A DNA stretch of 48,121 nucleotides from Streptomyces globisporus. GTDB lineage: Bacteria > Actinomycetota > Actinomycetes > Streptomycetales > Streptomycetaceae. Below the pieces are notes generated by a model. It was not told the origin of the DNA. It saw only the letters and a list, made by a program, of their open reading frames with translations, and ran no database searches. Shown here piece by piece: positions 8,537-17,163 of the stretch. The stretch is taken from the NCBI RefSeq assembly GCF_003501885.1, contig NZ_QWFA01000076.1, positions 1-48,121 of the forward strand, written 5' to 3'. The translations under genes and the position numbers were made by a program. Within the stretch, counting starts at the first letter, position 1, and every line of letters begins with the position of its first letter.

Positions 8537-9678
8537 TCAGCGGGTCTGTACGGGGGCCGCACCGCTGCTCTGCGGGAGGGGCGGAACCTCAGCGTCCGCC
8601 CCCGCGCCGGAACCGTCCTCCGGGGCCGCTGCGGCACGCGGTACGGGATGGAAGGAGACGGGCGGCAGCGAGCCGCCGTCACCCGGCCCGTTCTGACCGC
8701 CCTCGTCGTCATCGTCGTCGCCGTCCCCACCGCCGGAACCACCGGAGCCGCCGTTCCCGCCACTGCCGCCGTTCCCGCCGAGGAGGCGGTCGCAGAAGCG
8801 CTCCAGGTTCTTCTCGCCCTTGGCGAACTCGATGAGCTGGCGTCGGCTGCGGTCGTCCAGCGTGCCCTCGCGGAAGGCCTTGCAGGCCTTGACGGACTTC
8901 TCGTACCAGTTGCCCGAGTCCGTGTCGCCGCCGGAACCGCCGGGCCGGTCGTCCTGCCCGGTGCCGCCCCCGATGGTCTCCTCGCGGCCGTTGCCGCCGG
9001 GACGGTCCGGGGTGTCCGGGCGGCCCGTGCCGGACTCGCGGCCGGTGTCGCCGGTCCGCGCGCCGTCGGGCTCCTCGGGCCCGCCGGATTCGCGGGCCGT
9101 GGGCGAGGAGGCGGACTCCGGCTCGGCGGGCGCGGACGGGTCCGCCGGGGCCGACGGGTCGTCGGCGGAGCCGCTGGACATCAGCGGTCCCGGGGTCACG
9201 GCGGCCGATACGGAGCTGGCCGGCGTGGGCGAGCCCTGCCCGCCGAAGGTTCCGGTGAACACGCCCGTACCGGCGGCGACCGCCACCCCGCCGAGCGCGC
9301 AGCCCGCGAGCGAGGCGACCAGGCCGAAGCGGACCGGCCGGCTCCAGCGCGGGCGGCGGGCCGGGGTCTCGGGGGCGGAGCTGAGCTGGACGGCGTGCAG
9401 CCGGCCGGGGCGGCCGGGGACTGCGGCACCGGCGGCCCGGCCGGCGAGCCGGTCCACGCCGCTGCCCCGTGGCGGGCCTGCCGGAACGCGGCGAGGACGG
9501 CGTCCTCGCCGGGGAGCTCGCCTGCCGGGGGCCGCAGCCCCGCGCGCGCCGCGCCGAGCGCTTCGGCGAGGCGGAGGGCGTCGGTCCGGGCCTTGTCGCC
9601 GACGGGGACGACCGGTTCGCCGCGGAGAAGTCTCTCCGCCGCGTCCTTGTCAAGCCACTCGTAGTGCTCGTCGGCCAT
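8537..9678 (-). pseudogene. Sigma-factor partner protein (anti-sigma-like), frameshifted as written
   Basis: The ATG at 9678 shares its A with the sigma stop (TGATG). The first part (MADEHYEWLDKD, AERLLRGE) is acidic and helical. After FRQARHG the frame turns into Pro/Arg-rich noise, while the frame one base away carries the expected rest: SRPVRFGLVASLAGCALGG (one TM), a Ser/Pro/Gly-rich outer region, a conserved block YEKSVKACKAFREG and NLERFCDRLL with two Cys, a Gly/Asp-rich stretch, and a Pro-rich end. Adding one G to the C4 run at 9465-9468 gives one 380-residue protein. Topology suggests a cytoplasmic sigma-binding head, one TM and an extracytoplasmic tail. No zinc-binding HxxxCxxC is seen, so sigma inhibition is inferred from gene order. 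The shift may be real or a base-call error. Confidence 0.65.
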
Positions 9679-10575
9679 CACATGTCCTTCTGCGTCCACG
9701 GTCGCGAATGCGTCACACCGGGAGTGACCACGGCGGGTGCCGCCGGACCGCTTCGGCCGGGCCGCTGGGAGGGCACGGCCCCGAGCCCGGCGCCGCCGCC
9801 CGCGTCGTTCCCGCCGTCCTGGGCCGGGGGCCGGTCCGCGGTGCCGTCCGGGTCGAACGCCCCGTCGCCGTCGGCCCGGGGCGCCGGGAGCTGCCCGTCG
9901 GCGCCGAGAAGTTCGGCCAGTCGCTTGAGGCCGCGGTGGGCGGCGGTGCGGACGGCGCCGGGGTGGGCGGCGGGGGTGGTCGTCGGGCTCGACGCGAAGA
10001 GTGCGGCGCAGACCCTGGGCAAGCGGCCCGGCGCCGTCCGCACCGCCGCCCACCGCGGCCTCAAGCGACTGGCCGAACTTCTCGGCGCCGGGCCGCTTGC
10101 CCAGGGTCTGCGCCGCACTCTTCGCGTCGAGCCCGACGACCACCCGCAGCACGACGGCCTCGGCCTGGTCCTGCGGCAGCTGGGCGATGAGGGACATGGT
10201 GCGGTCGGTGTCCAGGGCCTCGATGGCGTCGCCCGCGGTGTCGGACTCGGCGGCGCGCGTGGCCAGCTCGGTCTCGTCGCCGCCGATCGCGGGACGGCGG
10301 CTGCGCATCCGCAGATGGTCCAGAGAGCGGTTGCGCGCGATCCGCGCGGCCCAGCCCCGGAACCGGTCGGCGTCACCGCTGAACCGGTCGAGGTCGCGCG
10401 CTATCTGCAGCCACGCCTCGGACGCCACGTCCTCGGCGTCCGGCTCTCCGACCAGCGTCCGTATGTAGCCCAACAACCGTGGGTGCACCGCGCGGTACAC
10501 AGCACGGAAGGCGTCCTCGTCCCCGTCCTGTGCCGCGAGCACCGCGGCAGTCAGCTCCGCGTCGTCCCCCAGCAC
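9678..10575 (-). pseudogene. ECF-type RNA polymerase sigma factor, interrupted by an inverted self-copy
   Basis: GTG at 10575 gives VLGDDAELTAAVLAAQDGDE, the usual N-terminus; an in-frame ATG at 10674 would add 33 residues without clear domain content. Region 2 is intact: YRAVHPRLLGYIRTLVG, DAEDVASEAWLQIARDL, then FRGWAARIARNRSLDHLR. Region 4 starts well (LPQDQAEAVVLRVVVGLD, AKSAAQTLGKRPGA) but then runs into 130 bp of inverted duplicate. The true continuation VRTAAHRGLKRLAELLG, the recognition helix, is in another frame further on. Deleting 130 bp between the GGCGCC sites at 10084 and 9954 restores a 255-residue protein ending at 9678. As written, the product would lack a working -35-binding helix. 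It is translationally coupled to its downstream partner. Confidence 0.75.
9899..10145. repeat. Nested inverted duplication inside the sigma-factor gene
   Basis: 9899-9962 is the exact reverse complement of 10027-10090 (64 bp), and 9974-10036 is the exact reverse complement of 10083-10145 (63 bp). The plus strand of 9974-10090 therefore encodes the sigma region-4 peptide a second time, in the wrong direction. Four GGCGCC sites (9900, 9954, 10030, 10084) mark the junctions. The whole block can fold into two long perfect hairpins. No target-site duplication or transposase is present. Confidence 0.9.
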
Positions 10576-10674
10576 TCCCTCAACCCGCCCTGCCGTCCTG
10601 AATCGCAGCTGGTCAACTGCTGCGCAACCCTGCGCGAACCAGCACGCTACGTGCTCGGTGGGGGCCGCGTCCAT

Positions 10675-10688
10675 GACTTGTACAACTC
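10675..10688. promoter_or_regulatory. Possible operator upstream of the sigma gene
   Basis: GACTTGTACAACTC is an imperfect 14-bp palindrome (12 of 14 positions symmetric) around the perfect core TTGTACAA. It sits 100 bp upstream of the chosen GTG and abuts the alternative ATG. An AT-rich palindrome is unusual in this GC background, so a regulator site is plausible. The regulator is unknown. Confidence 0.3.
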
Positions 10689-10751
10689 GCAACAATTCGA
10701 CGCCCGCGGTTTCGGTGTGACAGAAAACGCAGTCATGGCGCTGAGATGAGT

Positions 10752-10774
10752 ACGGGGTCGTGCTGCGACCCCGT
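10752..10774. terminator. Hairpin in the gene-poor stretch 10.7-10.9 kb
   Basis: A perfect 9-bp stem ACGGGGTCG / CGACCCCGT with loop TGCTG. A second stem pair CCGGGGCC / GGCCCCGG follows within 50 bp. No intact gene ends here, so the hairpins may be left over from a lost gene. The rest of 10576-10924 shows no credible coding sequence apart from the extended sigma N-terminus. Confidence 0.45.
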
Positions 10775-10924
10775 GGAAGACGGCCGGGGCCTCTCCTGTG
10801 GGGGGTGGCGGCCCCGGTCGTCGCTCCTCTTCACCCGCGCCCTGACCAGGGGTGCCCCCGCGCACAGACCTCCGCGCGACCGACGGTGTGACCGGCGCCG
10901 CACGGATTTCGCCCGGCCGACGGG

Positions 10925-11119
10925 CCCGATCTCCTGTGGATCGGCACGGCGGAGGGCCTGGAGGCCCAGGAGGCGCTGTCCGCGCGCGCCGCAGGGCTTC
11001 CGGCCGCCCTGGCCGAGCTGACCGCCCTGGGCGAGCCCGCCGTGTTCCTCCCGCTCGCCACGGCGGCCGGGAACGAACAGGCCCACAACGCCCGCCACCT
11101 GGAGGAGTCCGGGGCAGGG
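10925..11119 (+). pseudogene. Remnant of a MurG-like (GT28) glycosyltransferase with a large internal deletion
   Basis: One frame reads PDLLWIGTAEGLEA, as near the N-terminus of MurG-type transferases, and passes straight into LAELTALGEPAVFLPL, ATAAGNEQAHNARHLEESGA, the UDP-GlcNAc-binding C-terminal signature of the same family. About 200 residues that should lie between are missing, and the sequence after the second motif has no family likeness. There is no good start or ribosome site. I read it as a scar of a second murG-like gene, joined by an in-frame deletion. The true cell-division murG would be elsewhere. Confidence 0.6.
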
Positions 11120-11166
11120 CGGAGGGGCTACGTGATCCGTCCACCCGTAGGGAATACGGTGCCGAC

Positions 11167-11193
11167 TTCCATGAGCACAGCGCACTCATGGAA
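11167..11193. promoter_or_regulatory. Inverted repeat upstream of the metP-like gene
   Basis: TTCCATGAG / CTCATGGAA is a perfect 9-bp inverted repeat around a 9-nt spacer, about 185 bp before the transporter start. Its lower GC content makes an operator likelier than a terminator. The remaining 11194-11377 shows no gene and should hold the promoter. Confidence 0.35.
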
Positions 11194-11377
11194 CGCAGCG
11201 TCTTCCCGGCCCGCACTCCGCCGCGGCCCGTCCGGTGCGCCGTGTGGCCCTGCCCATGGGTGCCGACGGCCCATGTGGCCCATTCGCCGGGCCCCGTCGG
11301 ACGCCTCGCGTGCGGTCCGGGCGCTAACGTGCCGTCAGTTTGACGCACAGCACCACGAGGAGACTTGAGGACCGCAC

Positions 11378-12910
11378 ATGACAGAGCAGCCACGCGAGCA
11401 GTGGGCCACCCGGACCGGCTTCCTGCTCGCCGCGATCGGTTCGGCCGTCGGGCTCGGGAACATCTGGCGGTTCCCCGCGATCGCTTACGACAACGGTGGC
11501 GGTGCCTTTCTGCTCCCGTATCTCATCGCGCTCCTGACGGCGGGCATCCCGCTCCTGATCATGGAGTACGCCATCGGGCGGAAGTACCGGCTCTCGCCCC
11601 CGGCAGCATTGCGCAGGATGGCCCGCCCCGCCGAGGCCATCGGATGGTGGCAGGTGGCGATCTCCTTCGTGATCGCCACGTACTACGCCGTCATCATCGC
11701 CTGGGCCGTGCGCTACGTGGGATTCTCCGTCGGGCAGCAGTGGGGTGACGACCCGGAGGCGTTTCTCTTCGGCGACTTCCTCCGGGCCCCGGACACCCCG
11801 GGATTCCTGGACGGCTTCGTGCCGGGGGTGTTCTGGCCCCTCGTCGTCGTATGGGTGGTCGTGCTGGGCATCCTGGCTTTCGGGATCAGACGAGGCATCG
11901 AGCGCGCCAACAAGGTCTTCATTCCGCTGCTCTTCGTCCTGTTCGCCGCGCTGGTGATCCGTGCGCTCACGCTGGACGGAGCGGCGACAGGACTCGACGC
12001 GCTCTTCACGCCCGACTGGTCGGAACTCGGAAACGGCACTGTCTGGGTGGCCGCCTACGGACAGATCTTCTTCTCGCTGTCCATCGGTTTCGGCATCATG
12101 GTCACGTACGCGTCCTACCTGGGCCGTCGCGCCGACCTGACGGGGTCCGCGATGGTGGCGGGCTTCGCCAACAGCTCGTTCGAGATCCTCGCCGGCATCG
12201 GGGTCTTCGCCACCCTCGGCTACCTGGCGACCGCCTCGGGTGTCGGCGTCGATGAGGTCGCCGGCGCGGGCATCGGTCTGGCGTTCGTGGCCTTCCCCGC
12301 GGTGATCTCGGAGATGCCGTTCGGCGGCTTCTTCGGCGTCCTGTTCTTCAGCTCCCTGGTGATCGCGGGGCTCTCCTCGCTGATCTCCATCGTGCAGGTC
12401 GTCGTCTCCGCGGTGCAGGACCGGACCGGAATGCGGCGCAGGACCGCGGTGCTGGGCGTCGGTGGTCTGGTCGCGCTGGTGTCGCTCGTGCTGTTCCCCA
12501 CCGAGTCCGGCATCTACCTGCTGGACGCGTCCGACCACTTCATCAACCAGTACGGCATCGCGCTCGCGGCCCTGGTCGGCCTGATCGTGATCGTCTGGGT
12601 GCTGCGGCAGCTTCCCAGCCTCCAGGAGAACGCCGACGCCACGTCCGCGGTACGGCTCGGCCACTGGTGGCGCATCTGCCTCGGCGTGATCACACCGCTG
12701 ACCCTGGGCTGGATGATGGTCGACAGCCTGAGGACCGAGTTCCAGGAGAACTACGAGGGCTATTCCACCGGGTTCCTGCTCTCGGCGGGCTGGAGCGTCG
12801 CCATCGGGGCGCTGCTGGTCGGGGTGATCCTCTCGCTCATGCCGTGGCCGGCCGGTGGCGAGGACATCGACCTGGACATGGAGTCGCCCGCAGACCGGAA
12901 GGACCACTGA
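11378..12910 (+). CDS. metP: Neurotransmitter:sodium symporter (NSS) family transporter, MetP-type
   Basis: 510 residues, ATG, with GAGGAG upstream. The N-terminus TRTGFLLAAIGSAVGLGNIWRFP is the NSS family signature, whose unwound TM1 (G-SAVGLGN-WRFP) binds sodium and amino acid. About eleven to twelve TM segments follow, and WVAAYGQIFFSLSIGFGIM matches the TM6 substrate site. Coupling to a tiny one-TM protein by TGATG is the arrangement of the Corynebacterium glutamicum MetP-MetS methionine/alanine uptake system, so import of methionine, alanine or related amino acids driven by sodium is the best call. The extended MWxxDS-like C-terminus ends in acidic residues in the cytoplasm. The gene symbol is by analogy. 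Confidence 0.8.
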   Translation: MTEQPREQWATRTGFLLAAIGSAVGLGNIWRFPAIAYDNGGGAFLLPYLIALLTAGIPLLIMEYAIGRKYRLSPPAALRRMARPAEAIGWWQVAISFVIATYYAVIIAWAVRYVGFSVGQQWGDDPEAFLFGDFLRAPDTPGFLDGFVPGVFWPLVVVWVVVLGILAFGIRRGIERANKVFIPLLFVLFAALVIRALTLDGAATGLDALFTPDWSELGNGTVWVAAYGQIFFSLSIGFGIMVTYASYLGRRADLTGSAMVAGFANSSFEILAGIGVFATLGYLATASGVGVDEVAGAGIGLAFVAFPAVISEMPFGGFFGVLFFSSLVIAGLSSLISIVQVVVSAVQDRTGMRRRTAVLGVGGLVALVSLVLFPTESGIYLLDASDHFINQYGIALAALVGLIVIVWVLRQLPSLQENADATSAVRLGHWWRICLGVITPLTLGWMMVDSLRTEFQENYEGYSTGFLLSAGWSVAIGALLVGVILSLMPWPAGGEDIDLDMESPADRKDH

Positions 12911-13047
12911 TGTCCACCAGCGCCATTATCATGATGATCATCTCCATGCTCATCGTCTGGGGTGGGCTCGTCGCTGCCATCCTGCGGCTGCGGCAGCATC
13001 CGCAGCCGCAGGACGAGTTGCCGCCAGGGGCCCACCGGGCGGAATGA
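12910..13047 (+). CDS. metS: Methionine/alanine importer small subunit (MetS-like)
   Basis: A 45-residue protein. Its ATG overlaps the transporter stop by one base (TGATG), so translation is coupled. After MSTSA comes one hydrophobic helix IIMMIISMLIVWGGLVAAI, then a short charged Pro/Gln-rich tail. This matches the small subunit family first shown with MetP of C. glutamicum, which is needed for transport by the NSS partner. It lies in the membrane next to its partner. A GC stem-loop follows directly, so the two genes form a closed operon. Confidence 0.85.
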   Translation: MSTSAIIMMIISMLIVWGGLVAAILRLRQHPQPQDELPPGAHRAE

Positions 13048-13059
13048 CCGGAGCCGTAC

Positions 13060-13084
13060 CGGCCGGGGGAGGCCGCCCCGGCCG
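13060..13084 (+). terminator. Terminator of the metPS operon
   Basis: CGGCCGGGG / CCCCGGCCG, a perfect 9-bp stem with a 7-nt loop, begins 13 bp after the metS stop. Confidence 0.75.
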
Positions 13085-13175
13085 TCGGGCCCCGTCTTGA
13101 CCCAGACGTGAGGCCTTCGATCCCGAGCCGTGTCCTGGCCCCGGTCATGTGGGTTGACGCGGAATACTGGTCGCC

Positions 13176-13381
13176 ATGGTCGGCCAACTCCCTGACCGGG
13201 TCCTGCCGGCCCGCCAGCGCCGCGGTCTCGAGGAACTCCAGCAGGCCCTGGACCTGTCGTCGGGCGACAGCCCGGCGAAGAGAGTCTGCTCAGCGATCTC
13301 GCGGGCCGGATTCCCATCGTGGTCGACACCACACGAGGTCAGCAGATCACCGCTGGGAGGGTGGGGGCCCAAGGCTCCTGA
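13176..13381 (+). pseudogene. Possible broken small gene of unknown function
   Basis: From ATG 13176, MVGQLPDRVLPARQRRGLEE and LQQALDLSSGDSP read with Streptomyces-like GC3 (about 85%). About 13272 the more protein-like sequence moves to another frame (EESLLSDLAGRIPIVVDTTR, GQQITAGRVGAQGS) and stops at 13381. Joined, this would be a helical peptide of about 68 residues. I recognise no family, and codon use in the second half is weaker, so this may be chance. Otherwise 13085-13489 has no gene; it also holds the hexamer repeat described separately. Confidence 0.2.
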
Positions 13382-13441
13382 AGCCCTCCGGGCGGCGGAC
13401 GGATTCGATCGTGCCCAGAATGCGGATCGCGTCTGCGGACC

Positions 13442-13481
13442 GTGCCGGTGCCGGTGCCGGTGCCGGCGCCGGTGCCGGTGC
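13442..13481. repeat. GTGCCG hexanucleotide tandem repeat
   Basis: Six and two-thirds copies of GTGCCG, with one GCGCCG variant, lie directly downstream of the potassium-channel stop at 13490. It is a short simple-sequence repeat in noncoding DNA, prone to slippage, and could serve as a strain marker. Confidence 0.85.
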
Positions 13482-13489
13482 GAGAACGC

Positions 13490-14266
13490 TCACGGCCGGG
13501 TGGGCGGGGATGGTTCGGGGACCTCCCGGGCCGCCGACTGTGAGGTCCGTGCCAGGTCCGCCATCTCGGCCCGCAGCGCGGCCACTTCCAGGGTCAGGGC
13601 CTCAAGGAGCGCTGTCTGCCTCATCTCCTCGGCGTTGTCCCGCTCGAAGCGGGAGATGAACCACGCGGCTATGTTGGCCGTCACGACACCGAGCAGAGCG
13701 ATGCCGGAGAGCATCAGTCCCACCGCGAGCAGCCGACCGAGTCCGGTGGTCGGCGCGAGGTCCCCGTACCCCACGGTCGTCATGGTGGTGAAGGACCACC
13801 ACACCGCGTCCCCGATCGTGCGGATGTTGCCGTCCGGCGCGTCCCGTTCCACCTGGAGCACCGCGAGTGACCCGAACATCAGGAGGCCCACGACGGAGCC
13901 GGCGACGTAGACGGTCAACGTGATCTGCGGCGCGTTGCGGGCACGTCGGCCCAGCAGCAGCAGCGTGGAGACGAGCCGCAGCAGCCGAAGCGGCTGGATG
14001 AGCGGCAGGGCGACCGCCAGGAGGTCCAGTGGATGGCGGCGGACGAAGGCCCCCCTGTGCGGCGTGAGCAGCAATCGCGTCGCGTAGTCGCCGGCGAAGG
14101 CCGCCCACACCGCCCACTCCACGGCCCGGCAGGCCGTGTGGATCCAGGCAGGTGCGTCCGGGGTGAGGACGGGAACCGCGTAGGCAAGGGCGAAGCACGC
14201 GGCGAGGAGCAGCAGCGGGGTCCGCGTGCGCTGCTCCCATTCGTCCACCTTGATTCGATGCTTCAT
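13490..14266 (-). CDS. Voltage-gated-like potassium channel subunit
   Basis: 258 residues, ATG at 14266. Several hydrophobic segments are visible: PLLLLAACFALAYAVPVL (about 19-36), a helix with AVWAAFAGDYATRLLL (about 55-72), an Arg-rich helix PLRLLRLVSTLLLLGRRAR that resembles a voltage-sensor S4, then YVAGSVVGLLMFGSLAVLQV, the pore helix WWSFTTMTT and the selectivity filter TVGYGD near residue 160. LLAVGLMLSGIALLGVVTANIAAWF is the inner helix. The C-terminal 40 residues (ALLEALTLEVAALRAEMADL) form a coiled coil that would tetramerise the channel. No RCK domain. Role: passive potassium flux across the plasma membrane. The kdp operon next door suggests a local potassium theme, though the two are separate transcription units. 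Confidence 0.88.
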   Translation of the reverse strand: MKHRIKVDEWEQRTRTPLLLLAACFALAYAVPVLTPDAPAWIHTACRAVEWAVWAAFAGDYATRLLLTPHRGAFVRRHPLDLLAVALPLIQPLRLLRLVSTLLLLGRRARNAPQITLTVYVAGSVVGLLMFGSLAVLQVERDAPDGNIRTIGDAVWWSFTTMTTVGYGDLAPTTGLGRLLAVGLMLSGIALLGVVTANIAAWFISRFERDNAEEMRQTALLEALTLEVAALRAEMADLARTSQSAAREVPEPSPPTRP

Positions 14267-14370
14267 ACGGGCATCGTAGGAGCCGGGGAAGAGGCCGGGC
14301 GGGGCGGTGTTGCGTCGGTGGTCGGGGCCCGAGGCCCGCGCGTCGTCGCCCGATGCCCCACCGAGGCTTC

Positions 14371-15042
14371 TCACTCCCGGGTCAGGTCCTTGAGCGCGGT
14401 GTTGAGTTCGAGGACGTTCACGCGGGGCTCGCCCATGAAGCCGAGCAGTCGGCCGCTGGTGTGATCCGTGACGAGGTCCTCGACCTTCTTCACGTCGAGG
14501 CCGTTCTTCTCGGCGACCCGGTGGGCCTGGAGTTCGGCGTACGCCGGTGAGATGTGCGGGTCCAGGCCGGAGCCGGAGGAGGTGACGGCGTCGGGCGGGA
14601 TGTCGGCGGGGTTCACCTTGTACGTGGGGGTGGAGTTGTCCTTCGCCACGGTCGCCTTGGCTTCCTTCACCCACCGGATCAGCTCCTCGTTGTCGCCGGA
14701 GCGGTTGGTGGCGCCGGAGACGAGCAGGGCGTACTGGGTGTTGACGCTGTTGGTGCCGAGGCCGTTGGACGGGCGGGGCTGGAACCACCTCAGGTCGGGG
14801 GTCGGTGGCTGCTCGCCCTTCTTCGGCGGGAGGTCGTACCGCTGGCCGATGAGCGAGGAGCCCACGACCTGCCCGTTCGTGTCCTTGATCTCGGAGCCGT
14901 TGGCCTGGTCGCTGAACAGGGCCTGGGCCGCGCCGGTGACGGCCAGGGGGTAGAGGACCCCGCAGACCAGGGTGAGGACGAGCAGGGCTCGCAGACCGGC
15001 GCCGAGTACGCGGGCGGTGCTGCCGACGGTGTTGTTGGTCAT
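14371..15042 (-). CDS. kdpC: Potassium-transporting ATPase subunit KdpC
   Basis: 223 residues, ATG. The N-terminal TM (VLGAGLRALLVLTLVCGVLY) is followed by LAVTGAAQALF and the conserved extracellular part GSEIKDTNGQVVGSSLIGQ, FQPRPS, DAVTSSGSGLDPHISPAYA and DLVTDHTSGRLLGFMGEPRVNVLELN. KdpC stabilises the KdpFABC complex and raises ATP affinity. It is last in the operon, six bases after kdpB. Length is slightly more than E. coli KdpC (190). No terminator as clear as elsewhere follows. Confidence 0.97.
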   Translation of the reverse strand: MTNNTVGSTARVLGAGLRALLVLTLVCGVLYPLAVTGAAQALFSDQANGSEIKDTNGQVVGSSLIGQRYDLPPKKGEQPPTPDLRWFQPRPSNGLGTNSVNTQYALLVSGATNRSGDNEELIRWVKEAKATVAKDNSTPTYKVNPADIPPDAVTSSGSGLDPHISPAYAELQAHRVAEKNGLDVKKVEDLVTDHTSGRLLGFMGEPRVNVLELNTALKDLTRE

Positions 15043-15048
15043 GGCGGA

Positions 15049-17163
15049 TCAGCCGATTCCGGGGATGAGGGTCAGGAGCAGATCGATGAGCTTGATGCCG
15101 ATGAACGGGGCGACGAGGCCGCCGAGTCCGTACAGGCCGAGGTTGCGTCGCAGCATCCGGTCCGCGCTCGCGGGGCGGTAGCGCACGCCCTTGAGGGCGA
15201 GCGGTACCAGCGCGACGATGATCAGCGCGTTGAAGATCACCGCGGAGAGGATCGCGGACTCGGGCGAGGCCAGGCCCATGATGTTCAGCTTGTCCAGCGA
15301 CGGGTACGCCACGGCGAACATGGCGGGGATGATCGCGAAGTACTTCGCGACGTCGTTGGCGATGGAGAAGGTGGTCAGGGCTCCCCGGGTGATGAGGAGC
15401 TGTTTGCCGATCTCGACGATCTCGATGAGTTTGGTGGGGTCGGAGTCGAGGTCCACCATGTTCCCGGCCTCCTTGGCGGCCGAGGTTCCGGTGTTCATCG
15501 CGACGCCGACGTCGGCCTGGGCCAGGGCGGGGGCGTCGTTGGTGCCGTCGCCGGTCATCGCGACGAGCTTGCCGCCGGCCTGTTCCCGCTTGATGAGGGC
15601 CATCTTGTCCTCGGGCGTCGCCTCGGCCAGGAAGTCGTCGACCCCGGCCTCCTCGGCGATCGCCTTCGCGGTCAGCGGGTTGTCGCCCGTGATCATGACC
15701 GTACGGATGCCCATCCGGCGCAGCTCCTCGAACCGCTCCCGCATGCCCTCCTTCACCACGTCCTTGAGGTGGATCACTCCGAGGACCCGGGCTCCGTCGG
15801 CGTCCTCCACGGCCACCAGCAGCGGTGTGCCTCCGGCCTGGGCGATCTCGTCCGTGAGCGCCGCCGCGTCCTCGGGGACCCGGCCGCCCCGCTCCTTCAC
15901 CCAGGCGAGGACCGAACCGGTCGCGCCCTTGCGGACCTTGCGGCCGTCCAGGTCGACGCCCGACATCCGGGTCTGCGCGGTGAACTCCACCCACGCCGCC
16001 CCCGTCAGTTCGCCCTGGTTCCTCTCCCGCAGCCCGTACGTCTCCTTGGCGAGCACCACGATCGACCGGCCCTCCGGGGTCTCGTCGGCGAGCGAGGAGA
16101 GCTGGGCGGCCTCGGCGAGGTCCGCTTCCGTCACGCCCTCGACCGGGACGAACGCGGCCGCCTGGCGGTTGCCGAGGGTGATCGTGCCGGTCTTGTCGAG
16201 CAGCAGGGTCGATACGTCGCCCGCCGCCTCGACCGCGCGGCCCGACATGGCCAGGACGTTGCGCTGGACCAGCCGGTCCATCCCGGCGATGCCGATCGCC
16301 GACAGCAGTGCCCCGATCGTGGTGGGGATCAGGCAGACGAGCAGGGCGGCGAGCACGATCAGCGAGGTCTGGTCGTCGGCGCCCGCGTAGATCGCGAACG
16401 GCTTCAGGGTGACCACGGCCAGCAGGAAGACGATGGTGAGGGACGCCAGCAGGATGTTCAGGGCGATCTCGTTGGGCGTCTTCTGCCGGGCGGCGCCCTC
16501 GACGAGGCCGATCATCCGGTCGATGAAGGTCTCGCCCGGCTCGGTGGTGATCCTGATGACGACGCGGTCGGACAGCACCTTCGTACCGCCGGTGACGGCC
16601 GAGCGGTCGCCGCCGGACTCCCGGATGACCGGAGCCGATTCGCCGGTGATCGCGGACTCGTCGACCGAGGCGACGCCTTCGACCACGTCCCCGTCGCCGG
16701 GGACGACGTCACCGGCCTCGCAGACCACCAGGTCGCCGATGCGCAGGTCCGTTCCGGCGACCCGTTCCTCCTGCCCGTCGGCGAGGCGGCGGGCGACGGT
16801 GTCGGTCTTGGCCTTGCGCAACGTGTCGGCCTGTGCCTTGCCCCGGCCCTCGGCGACCGCCTCGGCGAGGTTGGCGAAGACCGTGGTCAGCCAGAGCCAG
16901 CCGGTGATCGCCCAGCCGAACCAGTCGGTCGGGTCGGTGAGCGCGAGGACCGTCGTGACCACCGAGCCGACCAGCACGACGAACATCACCGGTGACGTGA
17001 CCATCACGCGCGGGTCGAGCTTGCGCAGCGCGTCCGGGAACGACTTCAGGAGCTGCTGGGGGTCGAAGAGCCCGCTGCCGACCCGGCTGCCGGTCCCCTG
17101 GCCGCCGGTCGGCGGCAGGTCTCCGTGTGGAGCACGCGTGGAGGTGGGGGTGATGGTGCTCAT
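15049..17163 (-). CDS. kdpB: Potassium-transporting P-type ATPase subunit KdpB
   Basis: 704 residues, ATG at 17163 overlapping the kdpA stop (ATGA). P-type ATPase motifs are all present: the TGES loop ([12 protein letters not shown]), the phosphorylation site DKTGT near Asp323, the nucleotide-binding region, [13 protein letters not shown] and [17 protein letters not shown]. The TM segments near [20 protein letters not shown] carry the P-T-T motif in place of the CPC of heavy-metal pumps. It hydrolyses ATP to drive potassium uptake through KdpA under potassium starvation. The N-terminal Thr/Ser-rich leader of about 30 residues is longer than in E. coli. Confidence 0.97.
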   Translation of the reverse strand: MSTITPTSTRAPHGDLPPTGGQGTGSRVGSGLFDPQQLLKSFPDALRKLDPRVMVTSPVMFVVLVGSVVTTVLALTDPTDWFGWAITGWLWLTTVFANLAEAVAEGRGKAQADTLRKAKTDTVARRLADGQEERVAGTDLRIGDLVVCEAGDVVPGDGDVVEGVASVDESAITGESAPVIRESGGDRSAVTGGTKVLSDRVVIRITTEPGETFIDRMIGLVEGAARQKTPNEIALNILLASLTIVFLLAVVTLKPFAIYAGADDQTSLIVLAALLVCLIPTTIGALLSAIGIAGMDRLVQRNVLAMSGRAVEAAGDVSTLLLDKTGTITLGNRQAAAFVPVEGVTEADLAEAAQLSSLADETPEGRSIVVLAKETYGLRERNQGELTGAAWVEFTAQTRMSGVDLDGRKVRKGATGSVLAWVKERGGRVPEDAAALTDEIAQAGGTPLLVAVEDADGARVLGVIHLKDVVKEGMRERFEELRRMGIRTVMITGDNPLTAKAIAEEAGVDDFLAEATPEDKMALIKREQAGGKLVAMTGDGTNDAPALAQADVGVAMNTGTSAAKEAGNMVDLDSDPTKLIEIVEIGKQLLITRGALTTFSIANDVAKYFAIIPAMFAVAYPSLDKLNIMGLASPESAILSAVIFNALIIVALVPLALKGVRYRPASADRMLRRNLGLYGLGGLVAPFIGIKLIDLLLTLIPGIG

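Noticed and set aside
9899..10145. Insertion sequence or transposon end in the sigma gene
   Set aside because: The inverted repeats are copies of the sigma gene itself; there is no transposase or target-site duplication.
11324..12907. 527-residue minus-strand frame opposite the MetP-type transporter
   Set aside because: Translation is His/Gln/Asp-rich without a fold or motif and exactly antisense to a clear NSS transporter.
13442..13481. CRISPR array
   Set aside because: It is a 6-bp simple tandem repeat without spacers.
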